DNA of 64,000 nucleotides from Pisaster brevispinus (GCA_023634235.1 JAMKCF010000019.1:10991684-11055683); one strand, 5' to 3'; positions 1 to 13,300 are shown, counted from the stretch's first letter. Notes: generated by a model from the sequence alone, not told the origin. Numbers and translations are program-made.

Positions 1-446
1 CCAACACCCCAATGTTCCAACAACCCTATGTCCCGACAAACCTGTGTTCCAACAACCCTATGTTCCAACAACCCTATACTCCGACAACCCTATGTTCCGA
101 CAAACCTATGTTCCAACAAACCTCTGTTCCTATACCCAAACAATCCTATATTCTAACAATACTATGTTTCGACAAACCTATGTTTCGACAAACCTATGTT
201 CCGACACCCCTATGTTCCAACAATCCTATGTTCCAACAATCCTATGTTCCAACAATCCTATGTTCCAACAACCCTATGTTCCAACAACCCTATGTTCCGA
301 CAACCCTATGGTCTAACAAACCTATCTTCTGTTAAACTTATGTTCCAACAAGCCTATGTTCCTACACCCCCGTTTCAACAACCCTGTTCTGACAAACATG
401 TTGCCACAACCCCATGTTGCCACAACCCTCTGTTCTGACAACCCTA
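1..446. repeat. 16-bp minisatellite (about 27 copies)
   Basis: Tandem units of consensus CCCTATGTTCCAACAA with frequent point variants (CGACAA, ACACCC). It starts at or before the window edge and decays near 446. Because 16 is not a multiple of 3 and the unit lacks stops, all three + frames are open and read the same 16-residue cycle (MFQQPYVPTTLCSNNP type). It probably lies in an RPAP1 intron. Confidence 0.95.
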
Positions 447-657
447 GATAAGCGCGGATAAGTCACAAGATAATGACAGCTAATATTACTTCCAGTTATA
501 ACATGTTTATTACTGAACCAATATAAATCTGATTATTTACAATTGTTTATAAATAATTACAAAAGTGGACGTAAATTCACATAGTGGTGAAAAAATAACG
601 CGAACGACGGAATCTGCAACTCAAAATTGTAATTTTTATTTTAAGTCCAAGTAACAG

Positions 658-925
658 ACTTTATCTTCAAGCAGGCTTGATATTCGATTCTGATTGGTCG
701 ATCCATAGCAAAAAGGGGTGTGATATAAGCTTATATCGCACGGCCCACTTAAATCGCACAGCTTGTATAAGCTATATGCAAAACATACAGCTTATAAGAA
801 GTTAATGTAAATTCAAAAGTGGCGCGTTTGCGTCCAATGCTGATCGTCACATGCGTTGCGTGCACACTCGCTATGTTTATTGTCATCCTTCTTTACTGCG
901 CGTCAAGTTTGCTTGAAGATAAATC
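658..925. repeat. Inverted-repeat element, MITE-like
   Basis: Arms at about 658-680 and 903-925 are near-perfect reverse complements (core TTATCTTCAAGCA). Between them is a perfect 16-bp palindrome, GATATAAGCTTATATC, at 722-737. The block is richer in CpG than its flanks. The open frame across 819-1040, with a hydrophobic N-terminus, overlaps this element and extends beyond it, and is not treated as a gene. Confidence 0.5.
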
Positions 926-1137
926 CTTCGGCCTCGTTGGATATGGGACCCAGAAGCGCTATTTTTTTCCGTATTCCACTCGCGCTTGTGTGATAACTTA
1001 TAGTCGGCTCAGACAGTCTATCCATGCAGCTAGAGCTTGAAAAAGACTTCATGACAAAGAATCCATATTCTCAATATATTTTGAACAACAAACTCAAAGA
1101 GAAACTTTTGCAATAATATCGCATTTTCTCTTTGTAG

Positions 1138-1349
1138 GGTTTGTTACGTATGACACTTCTTCCCAGGCTTCGCTACATTCTTGAAGTAGTCCGACCCCCA
1201 GCCCCTGTCGTCTTAAACACCTTAGCAATCTTGATAAGGATATGTCGCCATTCTCAAGAAGCTTCTCATGAAGTCATGAGATGTCCTCGTCTTCTCCAAA
1301 CCATCTTTACTGAGTTCCTTCCCATGTCATCATGGAAACAACAAGGTGG
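1138..1349 (+). CDS. RPAP1: RPAP1 exon A (first exon in window)
   Basis: Acceptor TTTGTAG ends at 1137; the reading frame opens with GLLRMTLLPRLRYILEV and continues to EFLPMSSWKQQGG. The strongest-looking donor, GTGGGT at 1346, would leave a phase that opens a stop in the next exon. The donor GTACAA at 1350 leaves two bases and joins exon B in frame, so it is chosen. A microexon between them is the alternative. Upstream coding sequence must lie left of the window, since no preceding RPAP1 exon is seen in 1-1137. Confidence 0.85.
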
Positions 1350-4300
1350 GTACAAATCATGCAGAACAATCACTTTGTGGATATTCAATGTAAACACATG
1401 CCGATAATTCATGGACGCAGCAGAGGCAATTGCCTCCATGCCTGTAGTCATTGAATTGATGCACTTGTTTTCTTCATTTTTATTATTGTAACAAATTTTC
1501 TGGGCTAATAAAAATGCTGAGCGACATGTACAAGCCCAGCAGTCTTGTGGATTTCCCCAAAAAATTAAAGCCCTGATTGTCAAGACAAAAATTCTCCATC
1601 CTGTCCAACTGCCACTTTATTATCATTATGACCAAATATCTTATTTACACAGAAGTAATTATGATTTTGGTCTTAAAGGGCCACAAAGTCGGGGACAGAT
1701 TTGCCTTCTTTTCAATTTTCAATAGCAACTCTGGTTTTAATAGATGTTAAATTTGCATTGGGGATAAAGAACAATATTTGGTTTTACCCAGACACTGATG
1801 TGTGTAAAGCACTGTATACTCAGTACTGTCCCCAAGTCCATTGGACAAATCTACAGGCATATTACTCAGGTGGGATTGGAACCCACAACCTTTGCCATTC
1901 TAGAGCAGATGTCTTACCACTAGACCACCCAACATGTATGACAGGCTAGAACACTCCCCATCTAATGTCACCTCATTAGCAACAACATGAAATTACCACT
2001 TGCTATCAAATTAAGTTTTCCTGAATGTGCAGTATGTTTCATTGTTAATTTGAAGAACTTTTTTGTTTGTTCATCTTTTTTTCATTTGTTCCGTGTGCTT
2101 TATGTTCATTTATCCATTTATTTGTTTATTTGAAAACCTAACCATAGTCTTCATCTTCATTGCTCAACAACAAACCTCACATTTGGCTTCCCAAATGTAC
2201 CATCTGATTATTTAATCTTAGATGATGTCATCAGTGATGTGTATGGCTACCCAGTGGTTGCAGCAATGAAGTTAATTCATGTACTCTGCCTGTCTGGAAG
2301 GAATGTTACTGCCTCATTAGTAAGTCAAAAATCACTGCATATGAATTTTTTATTCGTGGTGGTTCACCTGTTCCACAATAAGCAAGTTTGGACTGTTGTT
2401 GGACTAACTTGACCGGAACGATGTCTAGTCAAATTTTTGGAACCAGCCTTTTAATGGTTATCATAGGTGTTTTTGTTTTTTTATTTCTTAAAAGTAGGGT
2501 CATACTTTGTAATTACCCCCCCCCCCAAAAAAAAAAGAAAAAAAAAAAAAAAGAGAAAAATAATTTATAATAATTATGTAAATTCTGTCCGAAAGCTTAC
2601 TTGTTATAAAGATGGTTATGGTTGTAAGCATCCTGTGAAATTATTTTGTCTGAAATAGTTTAGGAAAAAAATAAAATATTTGAATCTGAGAAACAATTCA
2701 TGCATGATTTGTTTCTCGGATTTCTGAGTGTTGGTGCTCGTTCTTGAATGCTGCTGCAAGAGGTGGGGTTGGTAGCTGCTCTCACCTCGCTAAACTTGGA
2801 TGGATTCTATGTTCGCGTGAAAATACCATGATAGATTTTTGCTGTTTTCTCAACAAGCAGACACTGTTGAGCTGAAACTTTCACAGGTTGAACTGTTAGG
2901 AAATGGCCTAACCTTGAGGGTACACTGTATTGTAAGTTATCCGTATTGGTGCAAAAGGGTGGGATATTAGAAGAAAATAGCTTTTTCAAGAAAATATTGG
3001 AATTCTGTTTAGCTTTCAGGTGGTAAATTGATGTCAGTGATTATGCCTTATATCACCATAGAGCCAGCTGATATGCAACTCAACATCGCCGAGGCATATC
3101 ATCTCAGTACGATCAGTCTACACACATGGAAGATATGTGTGGCTTATGGATTGGCATGTGATGAGTACAGGTAAGGTCTTTTGTGTACTAATGATACTCC
3201 AAGGATCACTAGTTGGACTGCGTTTTTATAATTAGTGCTTGATAGTGGGTCAGACATATTTAATCAATATCATGATTTTAATTTCTATTGTGGCCTTGAT
3301 TGTGTTATAAAATATTTTTACATGTAGTCTGAATCTGAATATTCTTCCAACATCATCCATTCATGGGTGGTATGGATGGCCTGTGCATAAAGTAATTTGG
3401 TTGCTGGTGTAGCATACTGTTTGTGGTTGAGCTGGTTTCAGGAATGCTTGATAAACAGGGGTAACAAAAGAGTAAGGTGCTTTGAAGGACCCACTTGACT
3501 TGAAAAAGCGCATAGGTCTAATAAATACATCAGTGTAAAAATCATTGTCATCTTTCATTAAAGAGGGCACAAAATGACCCAAAATAATTCCACCATTTTA
3601 AACATTAAATATTTATTAGTACAAATAACAAAAAGTAGTGGTGTCATAATTTTAATATACCCCAAAAGAAATTATGAAAAAATTTGCGTCTGCCTTCACG
3701 CAGCAGAAAGTGAAACAAAATCCGTCGGGGGCACTTTTCTAGAGGCTTTCAAAATGACGTAGCTGGACGTATGAGACAACCAAACGACTGTTTACTGCGC
3801 CGCGTCGTGTGACGCGCCATGTACATAATATACTATGACATACATGTACATGTACATACATAAACACACACAGCCGTACGGATTGTGGGGTGTACTGCTA
3901 TTGTTGTTCTATTAAGTCCCTTTTCTAAAGAATTCCCTCGTGGGGGCCCAATTGTTCCCATTGAAATTACCTTGTGGGGTCCATTGTTCCATTGTTGTCA
4001 GGACCCCACAAAAGCCCTTCCGTGTGTCCACACGCACACCCACGTGAGTAAAGTTCAAGCATGCCGTTGTTGTCCGCAAGTGAACTTAATTGTGAGGAAG
4101 TATCAAATGCAACTAGTGACCAATTATATTGTTCATCATCTTCATTTAATGAAGATGATGACTCTGATGCTGAACACAGGGAAATTCAGGGAATTGAACC
4201 CTATCAATTTGAGCCCAAAGTGGCAGATGATGAAGCCGCGGGCACAGAAGATTCAGATAACGCCGAAGATCTTGTACAACACCGGCGGGACAATACAGAA

Positions 4301-7300
4301 TGGTAGGTAAATTTACCTTACCTTTTTCTTAAATTCTTACGACAAAAAACCATGAAACCTTAGTAAACTTGACTCAACTTAAAAAGTACAGTTGTGACGA
4401 CCTTCACATACCATGCTGCTATGTCAATCCAGACTATTTTTGAACTAGCAACGCACAGGGAGACCGCAACCAGACCGGTGCTGTCTGTGTAACTCCGCGG
4501 GCACGAGAATATCACACATCCTGCTACGTCACTATTTCACGTACAATGTTTGCTGCCACCATCGGTTACAGGCGCTCATGTTTCTGAACGGCTTGCTGCT
4601 GCAGAGTGTTTTTTGGCCGCGAATTTACCCTTTTTTTTTAATACAAGAAAAGTGTAAAAATCCGTCATTAAGGTAATGTACTAATAAATACATAATGTTT
4701 GAAATGGAGAGGGTTGGTTGGAGGTATTTTGTTTGGTCTTTAAGGGGCGGTCTGGTTAGCACAGTGGTATCTTTCCTCGCCTTTTACCTCTGGGACCACG
4801 GTTCGAATCCCACCGAGGGCTTGGGTTTTTTGTTCCTACCTGTTTGTGTGGTATTCCGTGGAATGTTTCTCTGGGGTTTTCCTCCCACATCTAAAACTGA
4901 AACTTCCTTCCTCAGTTTGTCTTCTCTCCATGGGGTTCTTGGCTAGTATAGTGATTAAGTTCATTTTTTTGAGAATCCTTGGCATAAAAACCTAAATAAA
5001 TACATTTATTTTATTTCAACAGGGAGCTTTATCCGTTGTTAATGCAACAACTTCAGCTGTTCCAAAGATTATCTGTCCACCCTTTGCCCTCTACTGAAGA
5101 AGAATCAAATATTGCTGTACATAGATTGCAGATGACTAGAGCCTGTGCCCTCTTTGGTCTACTAGAGGGAGTAGTGAATGTTGCTGGCTCAGCTGCTGAG
5201 CTGCAGGCTAAATTGAAGATGAGGTGAGTGTTTCTGATGAGGTCATAGTGTAAGGCATTCTGGTCTGATGGAAAATTATTCTACCATTACAGTGGTTTCC
5301 AGTATATTAGGGTGTGGTCAATACTTGTGTCATCAATGATGTCTTAAATATGTCCTCCGTAGTAATGATATGACACAGACTGCATCTTCAGATATCCAGC
5401 CGGTACCTCCTTGCATCAGCTGGAGTTATGTCAGTTGTCTTCAGTTTCCATTATTTTTGGGTGTGGTCAATACGTGTGTCATCAATGATGTCTTAAATAT
5501 GTCCTCTCTAGTAGTGATAAGATGAAGACTGCATCTTCAGATGTCCAGCCTGTACCTCCTTGCATCAGTTGGAGTTATGTCAGTTGTCTTCAGTTTCCAG
5601 TATATTAGGGTGTGGTCAACACGCGGCCATCAATAATGTCTTATATTTCTTCCGTAGTAACGATAAGACAGAGACTGCATCTGCAGATGTCCAACGTGTA
5701 CCTCCTTGCATCAGTTGGAGTCATGTGAGTGGTCTTCAGTCACCAGTTGAGCTTTGTGTCTTCAGATGGGTGATTGAAATGACGAGCATTACTCAGACTT
5801 TAAATCCTGAGGTGATGGACATGGTGTCTTGTCTCCTGAACCTTTTAGCGTCATTCTACGATAAATACACTCAACAGGTAAGTTTTTTATCTTGAGACTG
5901 CTGTCAAGACAACTTTAATCTTATCATTAATTAATGACTAGTGCAATCATGTTTGTTAAGCTTCTTTTTTTATTTCCTTATTCCTGGTTAAAAAAATTAA
6001 AAGAGTGAACTGTTTGTTGCACGCACAAAAATGAAAGGCCTAAGAATATTACCTTAGAAGAGTCTTTCTCAAAGGCAACGAGAAAAAGATGAGCCATGTT
6101 TGAACTATGATATCCATTTATTTACAAAGCAACATGTGATGGTTTATGAGGTGCTATGGCGCAATCTGCAGTCAACCAAACCAGAAAGCACCGAGGCAAA
6201 CCCCTTCTAGCAATATGTGTACTGGGTTCTTTTACATGCATTACACAACACATGGGACCTACGGCTTTACATCCCATCCATTAAGGACACAAGTGTCAAA
6301 AACCAGTACTCAAACCCACACTCTGCTGGTCAGGAACAACAGGGGCCCAGTTTCATAGAGCTGCTTATGCACAAAAAGCACAACAAATGTATGCTTACCA
6401 GAGTAAGGTTACCGGCCAAACTACCATGTCACATGCATGGTGTTCTGCTCATTTCTGCGTAGCAGACGATTTTTAAGCAATATTTTCTGCTTTTCATAGA
6501 AGGTGGTTATTTACGCATTACTCTATCACTCAAAGGGGCCACAAAACCAAATCAGTTCTGGGTGGATTAAATAAAATTAAATAAAATTCTGCTTAAGCAA
6601 CTTGCTATTGATTGGGCCCAGAGCTTCACTCCAGTGTGCTTGACCGCTTGGCTATGACACGCTACATTTTAATGGAGGTTACAGATCGGTCTATTAATCA
6701 ATCATGGTCAATCATGCATGTTTCCTTCAACCCACCATACCACGTTTGATTATTAATGATATGTCTCTTTTTCTTATTTAACCTTCATTCTTCTGTCATT
6801 TATTCCTCATAGGCTTGTTACCGGCCAGTGGATTGTTTGCAGACTATAGAGAGGCTGGTTGATACTTCACTGGTTCCCTTCATGACATCAGCAACCTTTT
6901 ATTCAGTCATGGTGAACCTCAAGTAAGACTCCCTTCCTAGTCACATCATATTTTGACCTTTCACCCCAGTAAAAAAAAAAAAAGGTGTTTGTTGTTTTCT
7001 TTGTACAGGTCAATTTCATCATTCTTCCTGTAAAACTAGACAGTGCAACTCATGTGCGTATCGAGAAAACAACTAGAATTAAGACTATATCTTTCTATGA
7101 AATCTTTAAAACTGTATTTATACAAAATTCTGGAAAATGAAAATACCCATAGCAACTCGTTTTAATTTCAGTTTTTATATAATACAAGCAATTTGTTAAA
7201 ATTAATACAGAAACAAAATGAAAACTTGGGACGAGGATACTTAGTTTTTAGAAAACCCCATTTGCCAATCATGCCCGAATTTGTGCTACGTTACATAGTT

Positions 7301-10300
7301 TTAACAAAAGCAATAAGTTTTCCAAAAATCTTTGATATAATTATACTTCACTTTTGGTTTATGACTAAAATGTGGTTTTGAATATTGCAATTTGCCTTTT
7401 CATCTCAATTATAGGTTTCAGTCATCGCTGCGGTATGAAGACGATCAGAAATTGATAAATCCGCCATCATTACCCGACTTTGGTTGTGATCCATATGATT
7501 CAGATAGTAATTATCCGTCAGTGAGGATAGATTCAACGTGTGGTTTAGCAATTGGTCTGCTGAGATTGGTGCATATCCTCCTCAAGATTCATAAAGGTGT
7601 AGCAGTTAAGGTAGGAACTTTGCCTCACAACTCTTGGTTCGATTTTAACAACACGCTAATAGTCATCTTACAATGAGTACAATATTGCCACAGTGATTTT
7701 TTATTGTGACATCACAGTTTGCTTAGCAGTTCTGATTGATACACAATGGTAATAATGTTACATGTAGTTTTTGTCTGTATATTATATTGCTAAAACACCC
7801 ACAAGGGGAACTGACTGGCTAAATTAAAAAAAAATTGGGGTTAAACAAAGAAAAATTTACAAGAGCGGGATTTGAACCTGCAACCTCTGGATTGTTGTGC
7901 CGACACTCTACCAACTGAGCTATCAAAGATAGTGACCAAATAGGGAGAGCACCAACATAGGGCTAGATAGCTCAGTTGGTAGAGCTCCGACACACTAGTC
8001 CGGAGGTCTCAGGGTTAAATCCTGCTCTAGTCAATTGTTCTTTGTTCAACCCAAAATGTATTATATTGCTGTAGATTAATAACCATCCAGATCCTCATCT
8101 CCTTGTCACTCAACACCAAATTGTTGAATCAGATTGGAATGCCTGACAGTGTAATAAGTGGTTGTTATTTGGGCCTACTGGCCACAGTCCTTCTGAATAT
8201 TTCACTTTTTGCAATTGGATAGAAGGATTGGGGACTGTAACGGTTTTAACATTTTGTGTTCATTCTGTTTTGCTGTTGTACTGTATCTCAAGTTTTATCT
8301 ACCACAAGCTCCCTTCTTGGATTCTGCCTCCACTCTAGTTATTTCCCTTCAGATAATACCCTGTGTGCATGAAGTGGAAATATACAGTGAATTCAATTGA
8401 ATAAGTTCAATCTCTGGACAAACAAGATTCAAATTTCAAGGCATTTTAAACCATGGCAGCATCAGAACCTCCTTAGGTTGTATGTCCACCATGCAAGATT
8501 GTGTTTATTTTATCAATTTTTTAAATATTTATTTTGTTTTATTTAGCCAGGTTAGCCCCATCAGTTTTCAATGAACTGTTCCCCCTTGGGGACCTGGATA
8601 CATATAATATAAAATACCCAGAAATAAAACACCACCGTGTAAAGATAATAATTCCTTATCCAAGATGGAGGTGGATTCATCTTCGTGAACAATACCCAGT
8701 TGTTAGGGCAGATCTTGGATCTTGATTTCTCAATAAAATGTATGATTTTAAAAAATGTATTTATTCCTTTCACTTTTATGATTATGGTTTGCTGCAGTTC
8801 TGTCCTATTGTGGAGAACACATATGTCACAGCTTATCTGAAAGCAATCTGCAAGAATTCTACCAAGCCCTCGTCAAGACTGTGCTTCAACTTTGCAAGAT
8901 TTGAACATCAGGCTCTGTATTATCTGTTGAGACTCTACCATAGTGTGGTAAGAAAGTAAAGAGACAGTCTAACCAACAGACAAACAAATGGCTTCTTGTC
9001 GTTTAGTATTATATCTTTATGTTAATGGAACTAAGGGACCCTCAAAGGTGCCTAGTGCTGTGACCTTAGGCCTGAAGATACCTGTGCAGAGAATTCTAGA
9101 ATTTCATCTTTGAGAGGGCAAGGCCATTTTCATTTGCCAAAGGGCACTACCATTGGAAAATCTGATGGGGCATCAAGGCCAAGACTAGGGACAACAAAAG
9201 CCATGGCCTTCGTGGCTGTTAGTTAATTTCAGGCCTGGGCCTTGCTTTTTATCTTGACCATTGCTGTACTGTTTTAATCTTCAGGCACAACAAGCAGAAA
9301 GCTGTCATCAGTTCAGCAATGTGTACCACAGCGCAGCACTAACGTTGTTTGCTCGTCTACAACCAGGGGATGAATATTATGTTCAGGAGCTAATGTCAAG
9401 CATCTTGTTCAACACCGACTTCATTGCGTGAGTAACCAAAGTTTTTTACAAGATAGTTTACAAACTTTTGAAAACACGAATCAAGTGACCAAATATGTTT
9501 CTCATCTCAGTCACCAAAGTACCACCACACTTCCATCTCTACTTCAGATTTAACACTTATTTTGTATAACTAACTTCTTAATCCTTTTCTTTCATAAATC
9601 TGTATCAGCGAGGGAAGGATTGGGGATCCCATCGCTGTTGATCTAGCTGAGCGTCTTCATATGACCTCATCTAAAGATTCCCCAATCCCAAGCCTTCTTC
9701 AGGCTGGACCAACTCGTGGAGAGCTTCTTGAGAATGCATATCAGCATCTACCAAGCATACGTAACCTGTACATGGTGTTCTTTGGCTCTGGGCAAGAGGC
9801 AATCCTCAAATCAAAGTGAGTCTTGTGTGTCAGTTGTAGTGGATGTAAAGTTAAATTTGTGAAAACTTGGTGAGAGTATACATTTTGATGTTGCAGTTTA
9901 ATCTCATTTCCAACCATTTTTTAATAACCGTGCATTAATATTCTTGTTTCTATCCATTTGTTTATAACCATGAATGAATAACTTGTTTCTGTCAATGTGT
10001 GATACAACTGAATGAATAACTTGTTTTCTATCAATTTGTGTATAACCAGGAATGAAAAACTTGTTTTCTATTAATGTGTGATACAACTGAATGAATAACT
10101 TGTTTTCTATCAATGTGTGTATTAACCAGGAATGAATAACTTGTTTTCTATCAATGTGTGTATAACCAGGAATGAATAAGTTGGTTTTTTTTTAATCAAA
10201 ATGGCCAGGAATGAATAACTTGTTTTCTATCAGTTTGTGTAAAACTGTGAATGAATAATTTGTTTTCTATCAATGTGTGTATAACCAGGAATGTATAACT

Positions 10301-13300
10301 TGTTTTTTTAATCTAAAAAGTAAAATAGCCAGGAATTAGTAACTTGTTTTCTATCAATTTGTGTATAACCAGGAATGAATAACTTGATTTCTATTAATGT
10401 GTGTTTAACTGTGAATGAAGAACTTGCTTTCTATCAATGTGTGTATTTATAGCCAGGAATTAATAACTTGTTTTTATCAAAATAACCAGGAATGAATAAC
10501 TTGTTTTCTATCAATGTGTGTACAACTGTGAATGGATAACTTTTTTCTATCAGTTTGTGTATAACCATGAATGAATAACTTGTTTCTGTCAATGTGTGTA
10601 GAACTGTCAATGAATAACTTGTTTTTCAACAATATTTGTATAACTGCCTATGAATAAGTTGTTTTCTATCAACTTGTGTATAACCATGAAATAATAACTG
10701 ATCATGTGTAGCTGTTCCCCTGTTTATCCAGATTTACTCATTACATCCCTTGTCACACTACAAAGCAATTCTCCCAAAATAAAGGCACAGGAAGTCTTCA
10801 GGAATTTTGAACCCCGCTGCCACCCCATGTTCATTTCACACTCGATGCAAAATGAATTGGTATGGTAATCCTGGGTTTACCTTGCCTTGAACCCTACCCC
10901 CACTAAACAGCTACTTGTATTCCTAAGGAGTTTGCCAGGGTGAGCAATCCAAGTGTGAAAAGTTCACCCAAAATGTTCCTTGAATTTTGCAAGAAATTCT
11001 TCATGTGTCATTAACCCTTTTCTGAAGCATTCTGTATTAAACTGCTTTAACTTGTTTTGAATTATCAATGGTACTCAGATCCAAATGCATACATCAACCC
11101 CATGAGATTGATACATACATACAGCCTGCATTCACTGGTCACCTACTACCTGTTGATTGGATGTTTCTACCACTCCTTCATTTGCATAACGAAGCACAGA
11201 AAGCGTAAGTATTCAGTATTGAAAACCAGGATAGTTAACCATAACTTGCTTCCCTTCACCCAGGTGTGAAATTGTACTTCCGGGAAGACCCTCTAACCTC
11301 TCCATATCTTTCAGAGAAGTATTGAAGTACCAAATGGCATTTGGCTTCATAGTTATAGCTAGCTGTTTGGTTCCTCTATCATGATTGAGGTCACTTAAAA
11401 AATTACCATGCTTATGCTGATATTTTATTAGGATTTTTTCAAACATTTTAAAACAGAGCATTTTCAAAACCTAATCTTACATTGGCTTCTTATCTTATGC
11501 TGAATGACAACGAATTGAACAAAGTATTCAGACAAAATTTGAGATCGTATCGTTTATTATTATTATTTCGTTATTTATTTTTATTGGGTTGCAAAATAAT
11601 TTAATAGATGATTTTTGTGCTAACAAAGTATAATAATTTTGTTTCTAATAGAAAAAAAAGTTTATATTTCGTGTGTTTGTTTTTGGTTATGTTTTGAATA
11701 GTGAGCTTCATGGAAAATCAGTCAAGGCTCTACCTTCACATATCCTGAGTGCCTTAGTTGATACTCTAAGATGGATCTTCATGGTAGAAACATGGAGACC
11801 TAAATGTCTTAAGATGGTACCTCAGACAGCCAAGATTGCTCGCATCTTCTGTGTCTTCCTCATAGGTATGTATCACAATAATGAATAGCTTAAACTTACC
11901 CAGTCAGTTTCCTGGTGGTTTATTACTGGATAATAACTAATAACAATTGATAGTTCTTATAGAGTGCTTTGTCACAATCGATAGGCGTCTTCAATCACTC
12001 ATTATTATAACAACAGATATGCAGATCTATGTTTGAATTAATAGACCCAAAGCTACAGCAAGGGATCATCTTAAGGGGATGCAACTTTTTATTTCAAATA
12101 TCAAGTAATAAACCAAAAGGGAAACTGACTGGGTAAATTTGAATAATTTGGGGTTAAACAAAGAAAAGTTGACAAGAGCAGGATTTGAACCTGTGAACAA
12201 ATTTTGTTTTACTAGAGCAGGATTTGAACCTTTCATTTACTAATATTTCTTATTCATTAACGAAGTGACTTGTTTCCAGATGACAATTGTATCTTTACCT
12301 CAACCCACTACAAAGACTCAACACTCCACCATTTAGATTGGTATGCTCTCAAAAACTTTTGTCTTTATGTAGGGAGTGACCTGTTTCTGGAAGACACGGT
12401 GCGTCAGTATCTTAACCCACTACTAAGACTCTACACTCAGCCAGAGTATCTCAAACTTCTTGACTTTGATGCTCCTGTGCCAGGAGTAACATCCTTCTAT
12501 GATCTGTAAGTTTTAGTCCAAGTTTCCATCTTATAGATTCATGTTAGATTTGCCCGTCACAGAGCTATGATTGTCATGTGTAGTCAGGCGGAAAAACAAT
12601 GTCCACTGACATGTCACATGGGATTTGAAGGCACAACTTTTTACAATCTAGCGCAGATGTATAAACCTCGGTTGTTCTGTTGCCTACGGATGTGCTTAGT
12701 TCATCTTTGAATAATTTGAGGGGTTGAAAAAAGACAAATTGACAAGAGCAGGACTTGAACCTGCGACCTCCAGATTATCATGCCAGCGCTCTAACCACTG
12801 AGCTACCCAGCCCATATGTTGGTAGGCTCCCTATTTTGTCAATATCTTTGCAAGTCGGAAGCCATTCAACCTGGAACTGCTGTATATAGCCAGGAATCAC
12901 ACCCAAGTTTAAAATACAACCTGGGAAGCGGCAGCAGAGGGATCACCTTCGTTTAGATATTTTTTGTTGGATGGTCTGTTCAGAAATTGGCTTGGAAAAA
13001 TGTTGCCCTGATCAAGAAGTTTACATATAAAAGTAAAATAAATTTTTACACAGAGTTTTCAAAGCGCAAAGTTCTTTCAGTTCATTTTTTTTACTTGTGA
13101 ATGTTTTTTCTTAATATTTCCTTGGTATTCTTGTATTTTAACTGAATGTGTTGACACTTCCAAGGTTTTCATATTTTGTTTCTGTGCAGCTTCATGGAGT
13201 TACTGACGCAATATGAAGCAGTGTCATTTGGAGATGCACTATTTGCTCATTACATACTACTCCCACTTCAGCAAAGATTCAACCTAGGGATACGTAAGGG

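Noticed and set aside
12..438. Repetitive protein gene encoded by the left-edge open frames
   Set aside because: All three frames are equally open only because the repeat unit lacks stops; there is no start context, splice signal or end that marks a gene.
1..446. CRISPR array
   Set aside because: The 16-bp units are directly adjacent without unique spacers; it is a minisatellite in a eukaryotic genome.
819..1040. Small membrane protein gene
   Set aside because: It needs a GTG start or an internal ATG, overlaps the right half of an inverted-repeat element and lacks family similarity that I can recognise.
4695..4946. Protein-coding frame across 4695-4946
   Set aside because: It translates the SINE C copy.
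7968..8036. Functional tRNA gene
   Set aside because: The B box is altered (GGGTTAAATCC), the anticodon arm is irregular and the copy is embedded in an inverted SINE pair.
11057..11269. Open frame 11057-11269 as the exon in this intron
   Set aside because: A different frame in the same place (11079-11204) has the conserved DWMFLPL block and fits the phase on both sides.
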